From Hymenobacter nivis (lineage in GTDB: Bacteria > Bacteroidota > Bacteroidia > Cytophagales > Hymenobacteraceae): a DNA stretch of 64,000 nt. The notes below the pieces were generated by a model. It ran no database searches. It was not told where the DNA came from and saw nothing but the letters and a program-made list of their open reading frames with translations. The DNA lies in the NCBI RefSeq assembly GCF_006439025.1, contig NZ_RCYZ01000002.1:310753-374752 (forward strand), written 5' to 3'. Positions 40,043 to 49,216 of the stretch are shown here, in pieces (the stretch's first letter is position 1; each line of letters begins with the position of its first letter). Both the position numbers and the translations under genes were made by a program.

Positions 40043-40807
40043 GTGCTCACTCGTCGCTCCGTTCTCTCCTCGCTCGCCCTGGCCACTGCCGCCGCGGCCC
40101 TACCGTTTCCCCTCCGCGCCATGCCCGCTACCCCCGCCCGCCCCCAGCTGCTGATTTTCGACGTTAACGAAACCCTGCTCGACCTGGGCAAGCTGCAACT
40201 AGCCATCAACCAGGAATTTAAGTCCGAAACGGCCTTCAAGCAGTGGTTTGCCCTGCTGCTCCAGTACTCGCTGGTCGATACCGTGACCGGCAACTACCAC
40301 AACTTCGGGCAGATTGGCGACGGGGCCCTGGATATGCTGGCCCAGGGCCTGGGCCAGCCCGCTCGCCCGGCCCCGCGCAAAAAGGAGCTGCTCGCCCTCA
40401 TCGCCGAGCTGCCCCCGCACCCCGACATTATCCCGGGCCTCACGGCGCTGCAACAGGCAGGCTTTCGGATGATTACGCTCACCAACTCGCCCGACGCTAC
40501 GGTGCAGAAGCAGATGGCCTACGCCGGCCTCACCGGCTTTTTCGAGCAGCTGCTCAGCATCGACGCGCTCCGGCGCTACAAGCCCCACCCCGATACTTAC
40601 CACAGTGCCTGCGAGCGGCTGCGGGTAGCGCCCGCCCAGGCCATGCTGGTGGCTGCCCACGGCTGGGACACGGCCGGGGCCCAACTGGCCGGCCTGCAAG
40701 CCGCCTTCATTGCCCGCCCCGGCCAGCAAACCTACCCGCTGGCCCCCGCGCCCACTCTCACCGGCCCCACGCTGCCCCACATTGCCCGCCAGCTGCTCGG
40801 CAAGTAG
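40043..40807 (+). CDS. HAD family hydrolase (haloacid dehalogenase type II-like) with Tat-like leader
   Basis: A HAD-superfamily hydrolase. Motif I is LLIFDVNETLLD (nucleophile Asp), motif II TLTNSPD, motif III Lys in LRRYKPHPDTY, and the acidic motif IV is replaced by AHGWDTAGA, in line with the haloacid dehalogenase type II branch. Starting at GTG 40043, the N-terminus is LTRRSVLSSLALATAAAALP, a plausible twin-arginine leader; a cytoplasmic version would start at ATG 40121. An ATG at 39893 gives an implausible leader. If the Tat leader is real, this enzyme works in the periplasm, unusual for the family. Confidence 0.85.
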   Translation: MLTRRSVLSSLALATAAAALPFPLRAMPATPARPQLLIFDVNETLLDLGKLQLAINQEFKSETAFKQWFALLLQYSLVDTVTGNYHNFGQIGDGALDMLAQGLGQPARPAPRKKELLALIAELPPHPDIIPGLTALQQAGFRMITLTNSPDATVQKQMAYAGLTGFFEQLLSIDALRRYKPHPDTYHSACERLRVAPAQAMLVAAHGWDTAGAQLAGLQAAFIARPGQQTYPLAPAPTLTGPTLPHIARQLLGK

Positions 40808-40874
40808 GGCCCCCAGCGCGGGCCGGCAGGGGCCCAGGAATCGTTTGGGGCCCCTGCGGTTCGCGGTGCGGCGG

Positions 40875-41978
40875 CTACTTGAGAAACTTCGCCAGCGCTG
40901 CTTGCAGCTCCTCGCCGCGCAGGTTGGTGGCCACGATTTTGCCGTTGGGGTCAATGAGGAAGTTTTGCGGCACCGCGTTCACCTGGTAGGTTTGGGCGGC
41001 GGCGTTCTCCGTGCCGCGTAAGTCTGATACATTGGTCCAGGGCAAGTAGTCGTCCTGAATGGCTTTCAGCCACTTCGCGCGGCCCTCCTCGCTGTCGAGC
41101 GACACGCCCAGGATGTCAAAATTGCGGCCCTTGTAAGCCTCGTATATCTTGATTACGGCCGGGTTTTCCTGGCGGCAGGGCTTGCACCAACTGGCCCAAA
41201 AATCAACCAGCACGTACTTGCCCCGGTAGTCCGCGAGCGATACCAACTTGCCGTCGGGCGTTTTTTGGGAGAAGTTGGGGGCCTGTGCGCCAATGGCCAC
41301 CGCCTTCAGGCCCTGCATCATCGCGCCGTAGCGGCGGCCATCCGGGCTGTTTTTAAGAGCCGGGCTCAGCGCCTCGTACAGGGGCCCCTCCACTGCGTAC
41401 TGGGGCACGGCCCTCATGCTGCCCGTCAGCGCGTACAGGCTCACCCAGGAGTTGGGGTTGGCCTTGATAAAATCTTGCTGGACCTGCTGCTCTTCTTTGT
41501 TAAGGGCATCAAACTGGCCTTGCATCCGCGCCGCAACCTCCGCCGAATGAATCCTGGCCCCGACCGCTTCCCTCTTGTCGTAGACGGGCTTGAGCGCGGC
41601 TTGTAGCCGCTGGTAATCGGCCACGACGGGGCCCCCGGTGACGCGGGCGTTCTGCATCGAATCGGGGCTGGTGATGACAATTGGGGTTGGCTCCAGGAAT
41701 AACCGAAGGGGCCTAGTGGGCCCGTTCATGCCGTTGCCCAGCTTGCCGTCGCGCTTCACCAGCAGGTCCACTGCCTGGGGTACGTCGCTGGTACCCTTTA
41801 GCTCAAATGCCCCGTTTTTAAACGTGGCAGAATCCGTGACCTCCGTGCCGCGCATGAGGTAGATTTTGGCCGGCACGTTCAGGTGGCCGATTTTGCCCTT
41901 GATGGTGAATGGAAAGGACGTTTGGGCGAGGGCCAGCCCCGGGGCCAGCAGCAGGCAACTACACAAGAGCGTTTTCAA
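40875..41978 (-). CDS. TlpA-like thioredoxin-fold lipo/periplasmic protein with DUF4369-like domain
   Basis: A 367-residue exported oxidoreductase typical of Bacteroidota. The signal peptide is about 1-18 (TLLCSCLLLAPGLALA). Residues about 22-130 match the DUF4369-type N-terminal domain (FTIKGKIGHLNVPAKIYLM). A helical middle segment leads to an AhpC/TlpA-type thioredoxin domain (about 230-367) with the active site WASWCKPCRQENP and the cis-Pro region NAVPQNFLI. It probably reduces periplasmic disulfides, possibly in cytochrome c maturation. Confidence 0.9.
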   Translation of the reverse strand: MKTLLCSCLLLAPGLALAQTSFPFTIKGKIGHLNVPAKIYLMRGTEVTDSATFKNGAFELKGTSDVPQAVDLLVKRDGKLGNGMNGPTRPLRLFLEPTPIVITSPDSMQNARVTGGPVVADYQRLQAALKPVYDKREAVGARIHSAEVAARMQGQFDALNKEEQQVQQDFIKANPNSWVSLYALTGSMRAVPQYAVEGPLYEALSPALKNSPDGRRYGAMMQGLKAVAIGAQAPNFSQKTPDGKLVSLADYRGKYVLVDFWASWCKPCRQENPAVIKIYEAYKGRNFDILGVSLDSEEGRAKWLKAIQDDYLPWTNVSDLRGTENAAAQTYQVNAVPQNFLIDPNGKIVATNLRGEELQAALAKFLK

Positions 41979-42058
41979 GCGGTCGTTAGGAAAAGGGTGA
42001 GTAGTTTGATAACCGGTGCACTCCGCCGTGAACTACCAGCGGCGCGGCCCCAAGGTGG

Positions 42059-43513
42059 TTAGCGGTCGGTGCCGGGGGCCCGCAGCAGGCGGGCCAGCGG
42101 GCGGCCGTCGGCCCCGCGGGCCACGTACAGGCCCGCGGGTAGGGTGGCGGCGGGCTGCCACACCACGCGGCCGTCGGCCTGGGCGCGCAGCTGGGCCACC
42201 ACGCGCCCCAGCTCGTCCACCACGGTGACCACTTGCCCCGGGGCCCCGGCCTGGAACTGCACCTGCTCGCGAAACGGCGTGGGGAAGGCGGCTGCTTTGG
42301 CCTCCCCGGCGGGGCGGGTGCCCAGGGGGGTAGCCGCCGCTACGAGGAAAGTGAGGGTTTGCTCCTCGCTGGCGGTGGGGCAGCCGTCGTCCGTCACGGC
42401 CACGGTGACCCGGTAGCGGCCCGGCGGCAGGGCGGCCGGCACCTGCCAGGTGAGCTGGGCGCGGGAGGGCCCCAGGGGCTGCAGAGCCAGGCCGGGCACC
42501 ACACCCACGGCGTCGCTGGTAAAGCTCAGGGTTTGGCCCGCGTCGGGGTCGGCCGCGTCGAGGGCCAGTACCACGGTTTGGCCCGCCCGCACCCGGATGA
42601 GCTCGTCCACCGGCTGCGCAAACGGGGCCCCGCCCACGGTGAGGGCCGTAAAGCTGGGGGTTTGGTTAACGATGTTCAGAAACAGGTAGCTCACGTCGCG
42701 CGTGACCCACCCGATTTGCTGCCAGCTGCCGTTCAGCCGCCGGTACTCGTCCACGCGGGCCGCCATGATGTAGCGGCCCACGTCGGTGGTAGCCGTTGCC
42801 GGGGCCGTGAGGGCCCCCGTGGCGGCGGTAAGTTGGAAGTGGGGCGAGGGCGTGCTCGGAATATCGATACCGCACACATGTTGGGGCCCTGTGGCTGACT
42901 GCGGCGCCACGAAGCGGTACACCAGCGAATCGCCGTCGGCTTCGAACGCGCTGAAGCTGTAGCGTTCCGCCTGGCCGCTGGCCACGTACGGCAAGCGCGT
43001 CGACAGGAACACAGGCGAATTGTTTTGGGCCACCAGCTCGGTGTTCAGGAAGGCGCTGCAATAGATCCCGTAACTATAGCTGGGTGGATTGGAGAAATTT
43101 TTGATGCCACCAGCTCTGTTTTCACCATAAAAGCTCATTGTCCACTGCCCCGGGGGCAGGTCCACGTCGGTCTCGTGGAGTTGCACCGCGTATGCCAAGT
43201 ACCCCGGGCAGCTTTGCCTGTAGGTTTTCAGCACTTGCGTTACGGGGATGGTAACGGAAAAGCTGCCGGTACCAATAGCATCGCAGCCGTTGCGGCTGAA
43301 CGTTATAGTTGCTATCGGCTGCTTTGCCGCTGCGGGATATAAATCAACATACAGCCGGAGCGTAACGTGGTAGCGTGGCGTGCCAGGCGTGAGGGAGGCC
43401 ACCGGCGCGTAAGTGATTTCCGCGCCTAAAAGGTGTGAAGCCTGCGCCGCCAGCGCGGAGCCCAGCCACAGCAGTACTGCCGGTAGCCAGCGAAAGTAGA
43501 AAGTTGATTTCAT
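42059..43513 (-). CDS. T9SS-secreted surface protein
   Basis: A 484-residue secreted protein. After the signal peptide (about 1-25) the mature part starts SHLLGAEITYAPV, an opening common in Bacteroidota adhesion or gliding-associated proteins. A Cys-containing central region (NGCDAIGTGSF, RQSCPGYLAY, VCGIDIPSTP) and Ig-like domains (about 280-390) follow. The last about 80 residues (AFPTPFREQVQF, VTVVDELGRVV, TLPAGLYVARG) form a type A T9SS C-terminal sorting domain, so it is expected to be exported by the type IX system and attached to the surface. The function is not known. Confidence 0.82.
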   Translation of the reverse strand: MKSTFYFRWLPAVLLWLGSALAAQASHLLGAEITYAPVASLTPGTPRYHVTLRLYVDLYPAAAKQPIATITFSRNGCDAIGTGSFSVTIPVTQVLKTYRQSCPGYLAYAVQLHETDVDLPPGQWTMSFYGENRAGGIKNFSNPPSYSYGIYCSAFLNTELVAQNNSPVFLSTRLPYVASGQAERYSFSAFEADGDSLVYRFVAPQSATGPQHVCGIDIPSTPSPHFQLTAATGALTAPATATTDVGRYIMAARVDEYRRLNGSWQQIGWVTRDVSYLFLNIVNQTPSFTALTVGGAPFAQPVDELIRVRAGQTVVLALDAADPDAGQTLSFTSDAVGVVPGLALQPLGPSRAQLTWQVPAALPPGRYRVTVAVTDDGCPTASEEQTLTFLVAAATPLGTRPAGEAKAAAFPTPFREQVQFQAGAPGQVVTVVDELGRVVAQLRAQADGRVVWQPAATLPAGLYVARGADGRPLARLLRAPGTDR

Positions 43514-43795
43514 AGAGGAAGAAGGTGGAAGGGGATTTCTGCCGATAAGTTAGGAAGGGAAAAAACGATTTGGCAATGAGCAGCTTACCGAATTGCGTGG
43601 CTGGTGCGGGGGCCCCGGCGCGGCCGGCCCAAACGCGGAATGGCTCGGTGCGTTTCGGGGCGGCAGGGCAGCGGTAGGGCGGGGTGGCACCGGCCGCCAT
43701 TTTATCTTATTGCCGCTGCCGCACCCATTTGCTGGTTGGCTTCGTACTGGGGCGCATTGTTCTGCTTAGCGGCCGGCCATCCACATCCTATTCGC

Positions 43796-44968
43796 ATGGC
43801 TGAAACCCTGCCGCCGGCCCCGAGCGCCGGCAAGCCCCTGGTGTACGCGCACCTCGGCGACCTGCACATTACCGACGCCAAAGCCCGCCACTACCTGGAC
43901 CTGCTGGCCATGCTGGTGCAGCTGGAAGTGGAGGGCGCTGGGCTGCTTGATTTCGTGTACCTGCCGGGCGACGTGGCCGACAACGGCCGGGCCGAGCAGT
44001 ACCGGCTGGTGGCCGCCGCCCTGCGCCTGGTCAGCGCGCCCGTGCACGCCATTTCGGGCGACCACGACATGGAGCCCGGCAGCCTGGCCGCGTTCTACGC
44101 CGGGCTGGGGGCCGCGCCGCTGCCCAGGGCCCTGGACGTGCAGGGCGTGCGCTGCCTGTTCCTCGACGTGTGCGGCCCCGGCGCGGGCGGCCCCGATTTT
44201 CGGCTGGGGGCCCCCCAGCTGGCTTGGCTAAGGGCGCAACTGGCCCAAGTGCCCCCGGGCACGGAGGTGGCGCTGTTCATGCACACTTACCCCGCCGACC
44301 TGCAAGACGCCGCCGAGCGCGAGCAGCTGGCGGCCCTGCTGGCCCAGCACCACGTGGCCCTCGTGGACATGGGCCACACCCACTACAACGAACTGGCCAA
44401 CGACGGCACCACCGTGTACGCCGCCACCCGCTCCACCGGCCAAATCGAAGAAGGGCCGGTGGGCTATTCCCTCGTCAGCCTCGACCAGGGCGTAGTAAGC
44501 TGGCGGTTCAAGCCCGTGGACGGCGGTTTTCCGTTCGTGCTGATTACGGCCCCCGCCGACTACCGCTTGCTCCGCCACGGGCAGCCTGCTGTGGGGGCCC
44601 AGTTCACCGTCCGGGCGCTGGTGTTCGGCAGCCACGCCGTGGCCAGCGTGTGCTGCTGGCTCGGCGACGACGGGCCCCGGCTGGCCATGCGGCCCGACGC
44701 GCACGGCGTGTGGCAGGCCAAGGCCACCTGCCCCGCGGGGGCCGGGCCCTTCCTCGCCCTCACCGTGGAAGCCCGCGACGCCACCGGCCGGCCCGGCCGC
44801 CACCAGCTGCGCCTGGCCCGGGCACCCTACCAGCCGCCGCTCCGGCCGGGCGTGGGCAGCGACGCGGTCAGCGTCGGCGCGTGGGAAGAAAACGGCATCC
44901 TGGGCACCCAGCTGGGCCCCAACCGCAACGCAAAATCTCCTAAAAATTCCTCGTCAACGAGTTCCTAA
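43796..44968 (+). CDS. Calcineurin-like metallophosphoesterase
   Basis: A 390-residue protein. The N-terminal about 260 residues hold the metal-binding blocks GDLHITD, LPGDVADNG, SGDHDME (in place of the usual GNHD), MHTYP and GHTHYNE. The C-terminal about 120 residues form a beta-rich extra domain without a name. The final stop (TAA) overlaps the ATG of the arsB gene by one base, so the two are translationally coupled; the functional reason is not clear. ATG 43796 was preferred to an upstream start because it precedes the first motif by a normal distance. Confidence 0.85.
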   Translation: MAETLPPAPSAGKPLVYAHLGDLHITDAKARHYLDLLAMLVQLEVEGAGLLDFVYLPGDVADNGRAEQYRLVAAALRLVSAPVHAISGDHDMEPGSLAAFYAGLGAAPLPRALDVQGVRCLFLDVCGPGAGGPDFRLGAPQLAWLRAQLAQVPPGTEVALFMHTYPADLQDAAEREQLAALLAQHHVALVDMGHTHYNELANDGTTVYAATRSTGQIEEGPVGYSLVSLDQGVVSWRFKPVDGGFPFVLITAPADYRLLRHGQPAVGAQFTVRALVFGSHAVASVCCWLGDDGPRLAMRPDAHGVWQAKATCPAGAGPFLALTVEARDATGRPGRHQLRLARAPYQPPLRPGVGSDAVSVGAWEENGILGTQLGPNRNAKSPKNSSSTSS

Positions 44969-46227
44969 TGCCAACCAGTACGCTGCTCATTTGGGCCATT
45001 TCGGCCGTTTCCATTGGCTTGGTCATCAGCCGGCCCTTCAAAGTGCCCGAGTTTGTGTGGGCGGCGGGCGGGGCCGTGCTGCTGCTGGTGCTGCGGCTGC
45101 TGAGCCCGCAGGAGGGCCTGGCGGGCGTGGCCAAGGGCCTCGACGTGTACCTGTTTTTGACCGGCATGATGCTGCTGGCCGAAACCGCCCGCGAGGAAAA
45201 GCTCTTCGACTGGCTGGCGGCCCACGCCACGCGGCTTTCGCACGGCTCGGCGCAGCGGCTGTTTCTGCTGGTGTACCTGGTGGGCGTGGTCGTCACCACG
45301 TTCCTCTCCAACGACGCCACGGCGGTGGTGCTCACGCCGGCCGTGGCCAGCGCGGTGCGGGCGGCCAAGGTCAAGAACCCGCTGCCGTACCTGTTCATCT
45401 GCGCTTTTATCGCCAACGCGGCCTCCTTCGTGCTGCCCATCTCCAACCCCGCCAACCTGGTGATTTACGGGGCCCACATGCCGCCGCTGCTCGCCTGGCT
45501 GCCGCGCTACATCCTCCCGTCGGCCATTGCCATCGCGGCCACCTACTTCCTGCTGCTGCGCACCCAGCGGGCCGAGCTGGGCACCGACATCGCGGAGGAC
45601 ATTGAAATTCCAACCCTGGCGCGCGGCGGCCAGGTGGCCCTGGCGGGCATCGGCGTCACGGCCGTGGCGCTGCTGGTGTCGTCGGGCCTGGGCCTAGAGC
45701 TGGGGCTGCCCACGGCCCTCACCGGGGGCCTCACGGCGCTCATCGTGCTCGTCACGGCCCGCAAAAGCCCGGCGGAGATTGTGAAAAACGTGTCCTGGTC
45801 GGTGCTGCCGCTGGTGGCCGGCTTGTTTGTGCTGGTGGAAGCCCTCAACAAAACGGGCGTCACCCGCTGGCTCACGGGCCTGCTCGACGCCACCGCCCAG
45901 CAGTCGGCCGCCAAGGCCACCTGGCTGAGCGGCATGGGCGTGGCCGTGCTCTGCAACGTGCTGAACAACCTGCCCGCCGGCCTCATTGCCGGCAATGTGC
46001 TGCAAACGGCCCACGTGTCGGAAACGGTCAAGAGCGCCGTGCTGATCGGGGTGGACCTGGGGCCCAACTTGTCCGTAACGGGCTCATTGGCCACCATTCT
46101 GTGGCTGGTGGCGCTGCGGCGCGAAAAGATCGAAGTGGGGGCCTGGCAATTCCTGAAGCTGGGGGCCCTGGTGATGACCGTGCCGCTAGTGCTGGCTATT
46201 GCGTCGCTGTTTCTGCTGCCCCACTAG
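44968..46227 (+). CDS. arsB: ArsB/SLC13-type arsenite (or anion) efflux transporter
   Basis: A 419-residue membrane protein with about ten to twelve hydrophobic helices, of the ArsB arsenite-efflux family (ArsB/NhaD superfamily). Family landmarks include FLTGMMLLAETAREEKLFDWLA, NDATAVVLTPAV, LPISNPANLVIYG and the C-terminal LGPNLSVTGSLATILW. No arsR, arsC or acr3 lies beside it, so arsenite as substrate is probable rather than proven. It starts within the stop codon of the phosphoesterase gene. Confidence 0.9.
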   Translation: MPTSTLLIWAISAVSIGLVISRPFKVPEFVWAAGGAVLLLVLRLLSPQEGLAGVAKGLDVYLFLTGMMLLAETAREEKLFDWLAAHATRLSHGSAQRLFLLVYLVGVVVTTFLSNDATAVVLTPAVASAVRAAKVKNPLPYLFICAFIANAASFVLPISNPANLVIYGAHMPPLLAWLPRYILPSAIAIAATYFLLLRTQRAELGTDIAEDIEIPTLARGGQVALAGIGVTAVALLVSSGLGLELGLPTALTGGLTALIVLVTARKSPAEIVKNVSWSVLPLVAGLFVLVEALNKTGVTRWLTGLLDATAQQSAAKATWLSGMGVAVLCNVLNNLPAGLIAGNVLQTAHVSETVKSAVLIGVDLGPNLSVTGSLATILWLVALRREKIEVGAWQFLKLGALVMTVPLVLAIASLFLLPH

Positions 46228-46294
46228 CCGGCGGCCCGGGGCAGCACCCCGGCCGGCTTCCCTCGTCCATCACCTCACCTTATTCCCGCCCCCC

Positions 46295-46756
46295 ATGCAA
46301 ACCAGTAACCTCAGCGCCTCCTTTATCTACCCGCTCATCATCGCGGCGGGCATCCTGCAAGCCTGGGGCCCGCCCATGAACGGCGCCTTGCAGAAATCGT
46401 TGGTCAACCCCTGGCTGGCGAGCCTGGTGTCGTTCCTGCCCATTATCGCCCTGCTGCTCTGCCTGTTCATCTGCATTCCGAAGCCGCTGCCCACCATGGC
46501 AGGGCTGCAAAGCATGCCCTGGTGGGCCCCGCTGGGCGGGTTGCTCGGGGCCGGGGCCGTGGTGGCGGGCCTCATGTTCGTCAACAAAATAGGCGCGGGG
46601 GCCTTCGCGGGCCTCACCATTTCGGCCAACCTGCTCATGTCGGTCTTCATCGACAAGTTCGGCTGGTTTGGGGTGGAGGTGCACGCCCTTAGCCCCGGCC
46701 GCATGGCCGGCTGCGCCCTCATGGTCATCGGCATCGTGCTCATTTCCAAGTTCTGA
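46295..46756 (+). CDS. DMT family transporter (YdcZ-like)
   Basis: A 153-residue membrane protein with about five hydrophobic helices, matching the short YdcZ (DUF606) branch of the drug/metabolite transporter superfamily: GILQAWGPPMNGALQKS near residue 19 and MAGCALMVIGIVLIS at the C-terminus. The substrate is unknown. It lies 67 bases after arsB on the same strand. ATG 46295 is preferred because the in-frame upstream stretch is not membrane-like. Confidence 0.85.
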   Translation: MQTSNLSASFIYPLIIAAGILQAWGPPMNGALQKSLVNPWLASLVSFLPIIALLLCLFICIPKPLPTMAGLQSMPWWAPLGGLLGAGAVVAGLMFVNKIGAGAFAGLTISANLLMSVFIDKFGWFGVEVHALSPGRMAGCALMVIGIVLISKF

Positions 46757-46773
46757 GCAGGCCCCGGGCAAAG

Positions 46774-47799
46774 CTACTTGCCCGCCGCTGGGGCCCCGGT
46801 GCTGCTGCTGTCCAGAATCTGGAATAGCTCGTCGAGCTTCGGGGTCAGGATGATTTCGGTGCGGCGGTTCAGGGCCTTGTTGGGGGCCGTGTCGTTGGGG
46901 GCCACGGGCACGTACTGGCTGCGGCCAGCGGCCGTGATGCGGGCCGGGCCCACGCCGCCGGCGGCCAACAGGCGGGCAATGTCGGTTGCGCGCAGGGCGC
47001 TCAGGTCCCAGTTGTCCTTGGCCCCGTTCACCACGCCCTTGATGGGCACGGTATCGGTGTGGCCTTCCACCACCACGTTCACGTCGGGCTGCTCCTGCAA
47101 CACGGTGGCCAGGGTTTTCAGGGCGGCCTGGCCCTTGGGGTCCACCTTGGCCGAGCCCGATTTGAAGAGCAACTGCTCCGAAAGCGACACATACACCTTG
47201 CCGTTGCGCACGTTCACCTGCAAGTCGCTGGTGTTGAAGCTGAGCAGCGCCTTGCTCACGCGGGCCCTGAGGTCGTTCACGGCCCGGTCCTTGTCAGCCA
47301 GGGCCTGGGTGAGCTCGGCCAGCTTGGCCTCGCGGGCCTTTAAATCGGTGCCGAGGCGGTCGTTGTCGGTTTTGCTCGTGCGCAGGCTGGCGTCCAGGGC
47401 CCCCAGCTCGGCTTCGCGCCGGGCCAGGTCCTTGGCCACCTTGTTGTAGTCCGACGACTTGCTGGCCAGCTCCTGGCCGCTGTTTTTCAGCAGGCGGTCG
47501 TAGCTGTCGTTCAGGTCGCGGTTGAGGCCGCGGGCCTTGCGCAGCGCGGTGCCGGTGGCCAGCGAGTCGTCCTCCAGGCGGCGGTTATCGAGGCGCTGCT
47601 GGGCCAGCGCGTCGGCGGTTTTTTGCAGCTCGGCGGTGGCGGCGCGGTATTGGCGCTCGGCCTCGGCCTTGCCCTGGGCATCGGCCCGCTGGCGGGCCGC
47701 CAGGTCGTCGTACTTGCGGGCCGCCACGCAGCCCGGCAGGGCCCCGGCGGCGAGCAAACCCAGGCCCAGCAGGGCCGGCGAAAAGTTTTTCAGGCGCAT
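46774..47799 (-). CDS. OmpA-family lipoprotein with coiled coil
   Basis: A 341-residue outer-membrane lipoprotein (lipobox LPGC near residue 24). Residues about 30-190 are a long, regular helical coiled-coil region rich in Ala, Arg, Lys and Asp (for example RADAQGKAEAERQYRAA and TSKTDNDRLGTDLKAREAK). The C-terminal OmpA domain (about 195-320) has VVVEGHTDTVPI and the basic end KALNRRTEIILTP, which bind peptidoglycan. It may span the periplasm and anchor the outer membrane to the wall. Confidence 0.9.
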   Translation of the reverse strand: MRLKNFSPALLGLGLLAAGALPGCVAARKYDDLAARQRADAQGKAEAERQYRAATAELQKTADALAQQRLDNRRLEDDSLATGTALRKARGLNRDLNDSYDRLLKNSGQELASKSSDYNKVAKDLARREAELGALDASLRTSKTDNDRLGTDLKAREAKLAELTQALADKDRAVNDLRARVSKALLSFNTSDLQVNVRNGKVYVSLSEQLLFKSGSAKVDPKGQAALKTLATVLQEQPDVNVVVEGHTDTVPIKGVVNGAKDNWDLSALRATDIARLLAAGGVGPARITAAGRSQYVPVAPNDTAPNKALNRRTEIILTPKLDELFQILDSSSTGAPAAGK

Positions 47800-48181
47800 A
47801 ACAAAGGAATGAACGGGGGCGCGCGCCGCGGGTTGGCCGGGTGCGCCGCCTCCTAACGCCGGGGCAAGGTACGGCCGGGGCCCCCAAGGCGTTTGGCAGC
47901 GCCCAATGGCCGGAGCCGAAAGGGAAGGATTGGAAATGCAAAAGTCATTCTAGGAATTCTTCAGTACGGCGCCCGGCTTTGGGCTTTTAGGAGCCCTTTG
48001 AGCGGCGGCGCGGCCAGAATTTTGGCCCGGCCCCCGGCACTGGGAACGGCTACGCTGGGCCCTTTGCTAGGGCCCCGGCGGGCGGGCCGCGCCCTCTGCC
48101 GGCCAGCGCGTATTTTTGTGGTCATTTTACTTATATCCAAAGCTGGCGGCCCGTCGCCCACAGCTTGCAGCTCCCGAACAA
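47800..48181. promoter_or_regulatory. Divergent region upstream of accD
   Basis: The 382 bases between the minus-strand OmpA gene and accD hold a TATTTTTG box at 48111-48118, a -7-type element reading towards accD, without a good -33 partner. GGGCCC words occur at about 48057 and 48071. No ORF is supported. Confidence 0.4.
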
Positions 48182-49108
48182 ATGGCTTGGTTTAAGCGCG
48201 AGGAAAAGGGCATCAACACCCCCACCGAACAGAAAAAAGAAACGCCCGACGGCCTCTGGTACAAGTGCCCCGAGTGCAAAACGGTGGCCACCATGGCCGA
48301 GCACAAGCGCCTGCACTTCGTGTGCGGCCACTGCGGCCACCACGACCGCATCGACGCGGCCGACTACTTCGAGCTGCTCTTCGACGACGGCCGGTGCGAG
48401 GAGCTCAACGCCGACCTGACCTCGGGCGACCCGCTGCACTTCGTGGACACCAAGGCCTACCCGCAGCGCGTGGCGGCCACCGAAAAAAATACCGGTCTCA
48501 AAGACGCCGTGCGCACCGCCCACGGTCTGAGCGACGGCCAGCCGCTGGTGGTGGCGGCCATGGATTTCAAGTTCATCGGCGGCTCGATGGGCTCGGTGGT
48601 GGGCGAAAAAATTGCCCGTGCCATCGACTACGCCCGCCAGCACCGCGTGCCGTTCCTCATGATTTCGCGCTCGGGCGGGGCCCGCATGATGGAGGCCGGC
48701 TACTCGCTGATGCAGATGGCCAAAACCTCGGCCAAGCTGGCCCTGCTCGCCGAGGCCGGCGTGCCCTACGTGAGCCTGCTAACGGACCCCACCACGGGCG
48801 GCGTCACGGCCTCGTTCGCCATGCTCGGCGATTTTAACATTGCCGAGCCCGGGGCCCTAATTGGCTTCGCTGGGCCACGCGTCATCAAAGAAACCATCGG
48901 CAAGGACCTGCCCAAGGGCTTCCAAAGTGCCGAGTTTGTGCTCGAGCACGGCTTCCTCGATTTCATCGTGGACCGCCGCGACCTCAAGCGCCGCTTGGCC
49001 GACCTGCTGCACTTGCTGCGGCCCACCGCCGCGGCTCCCGGTGCCGCGGCCCCCGTGGCCAGCGCCACCGCCGCTGCCCCGCGGCGCAGCCCGGGCAAGG
49101 CCCGCTAG
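48182..49108 (+). CDS. accD: Acetyl-CoA carboxylase carboxyltransferase subunit beta
   Basis: Catalyses, with AccA, the transfer of carboxyl groups from carboxybiotin to acetyl-CoA in the first step of fatty-acid synthesis. A 308-residue protein with the N-terminal zinc finger (CPEC near residue 29 and CGHC near 49) and the crotonase-like domain ([54 protein letters not shown]). The C-terminal about 30 residues are a low-complexity Ala/Pro/Arg tail. ATG 48182 starts the classical MAWFKRE opening. A terminator follows. Confidence 0.97.
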   Translation: MAWFKREEKGINTPTEQKKETPDGLWYKCPECKTVATMAEHKRLHFVCGHCGHHDRIDAADYFELLFDDGRCEELNADLTSGDPLHFVDTKAYPQRVAATEKNTGLKDAVRTAHGLSDGQPLVVAAMDFKFIGGSMGSVVGEKIARAIDYARQHRVPFLMISRSGGARMMEAGYSLMQMAKTSAKLALLAEAGVPYVSLLTDPTTGGVTASFAMLGDFNIAEPGALIGFAGPRVIKETIGKDLPKGFQSAEFVLEHGFLDFIVDRRDLKRRLADLLHLLRPTAAAPGAAAPVASATAAAPRRSPGKAR

Positions 49109-49140
49109 GGGCCCCAGCGGCCGTTTCGGCACACTTCTTG

Positions 49141-49170
49141 AAACCCCGTCCCATCCCCGGGGCGGGGTTT
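49141..49170 (+). terminator. Intrinsic terminator after accD
   Basis: AAACCCCG (49141-49148) pairs with CGGGGTTT (49163-49170) with a C/G-rich loop that can extend the stem. Confidence 0.7.
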
Positions 49171-49216
49171 GCCGTACAAGGCGGCAGCTACTTCTTTCAC
49201 TTTTTGCTCTTTTTAC

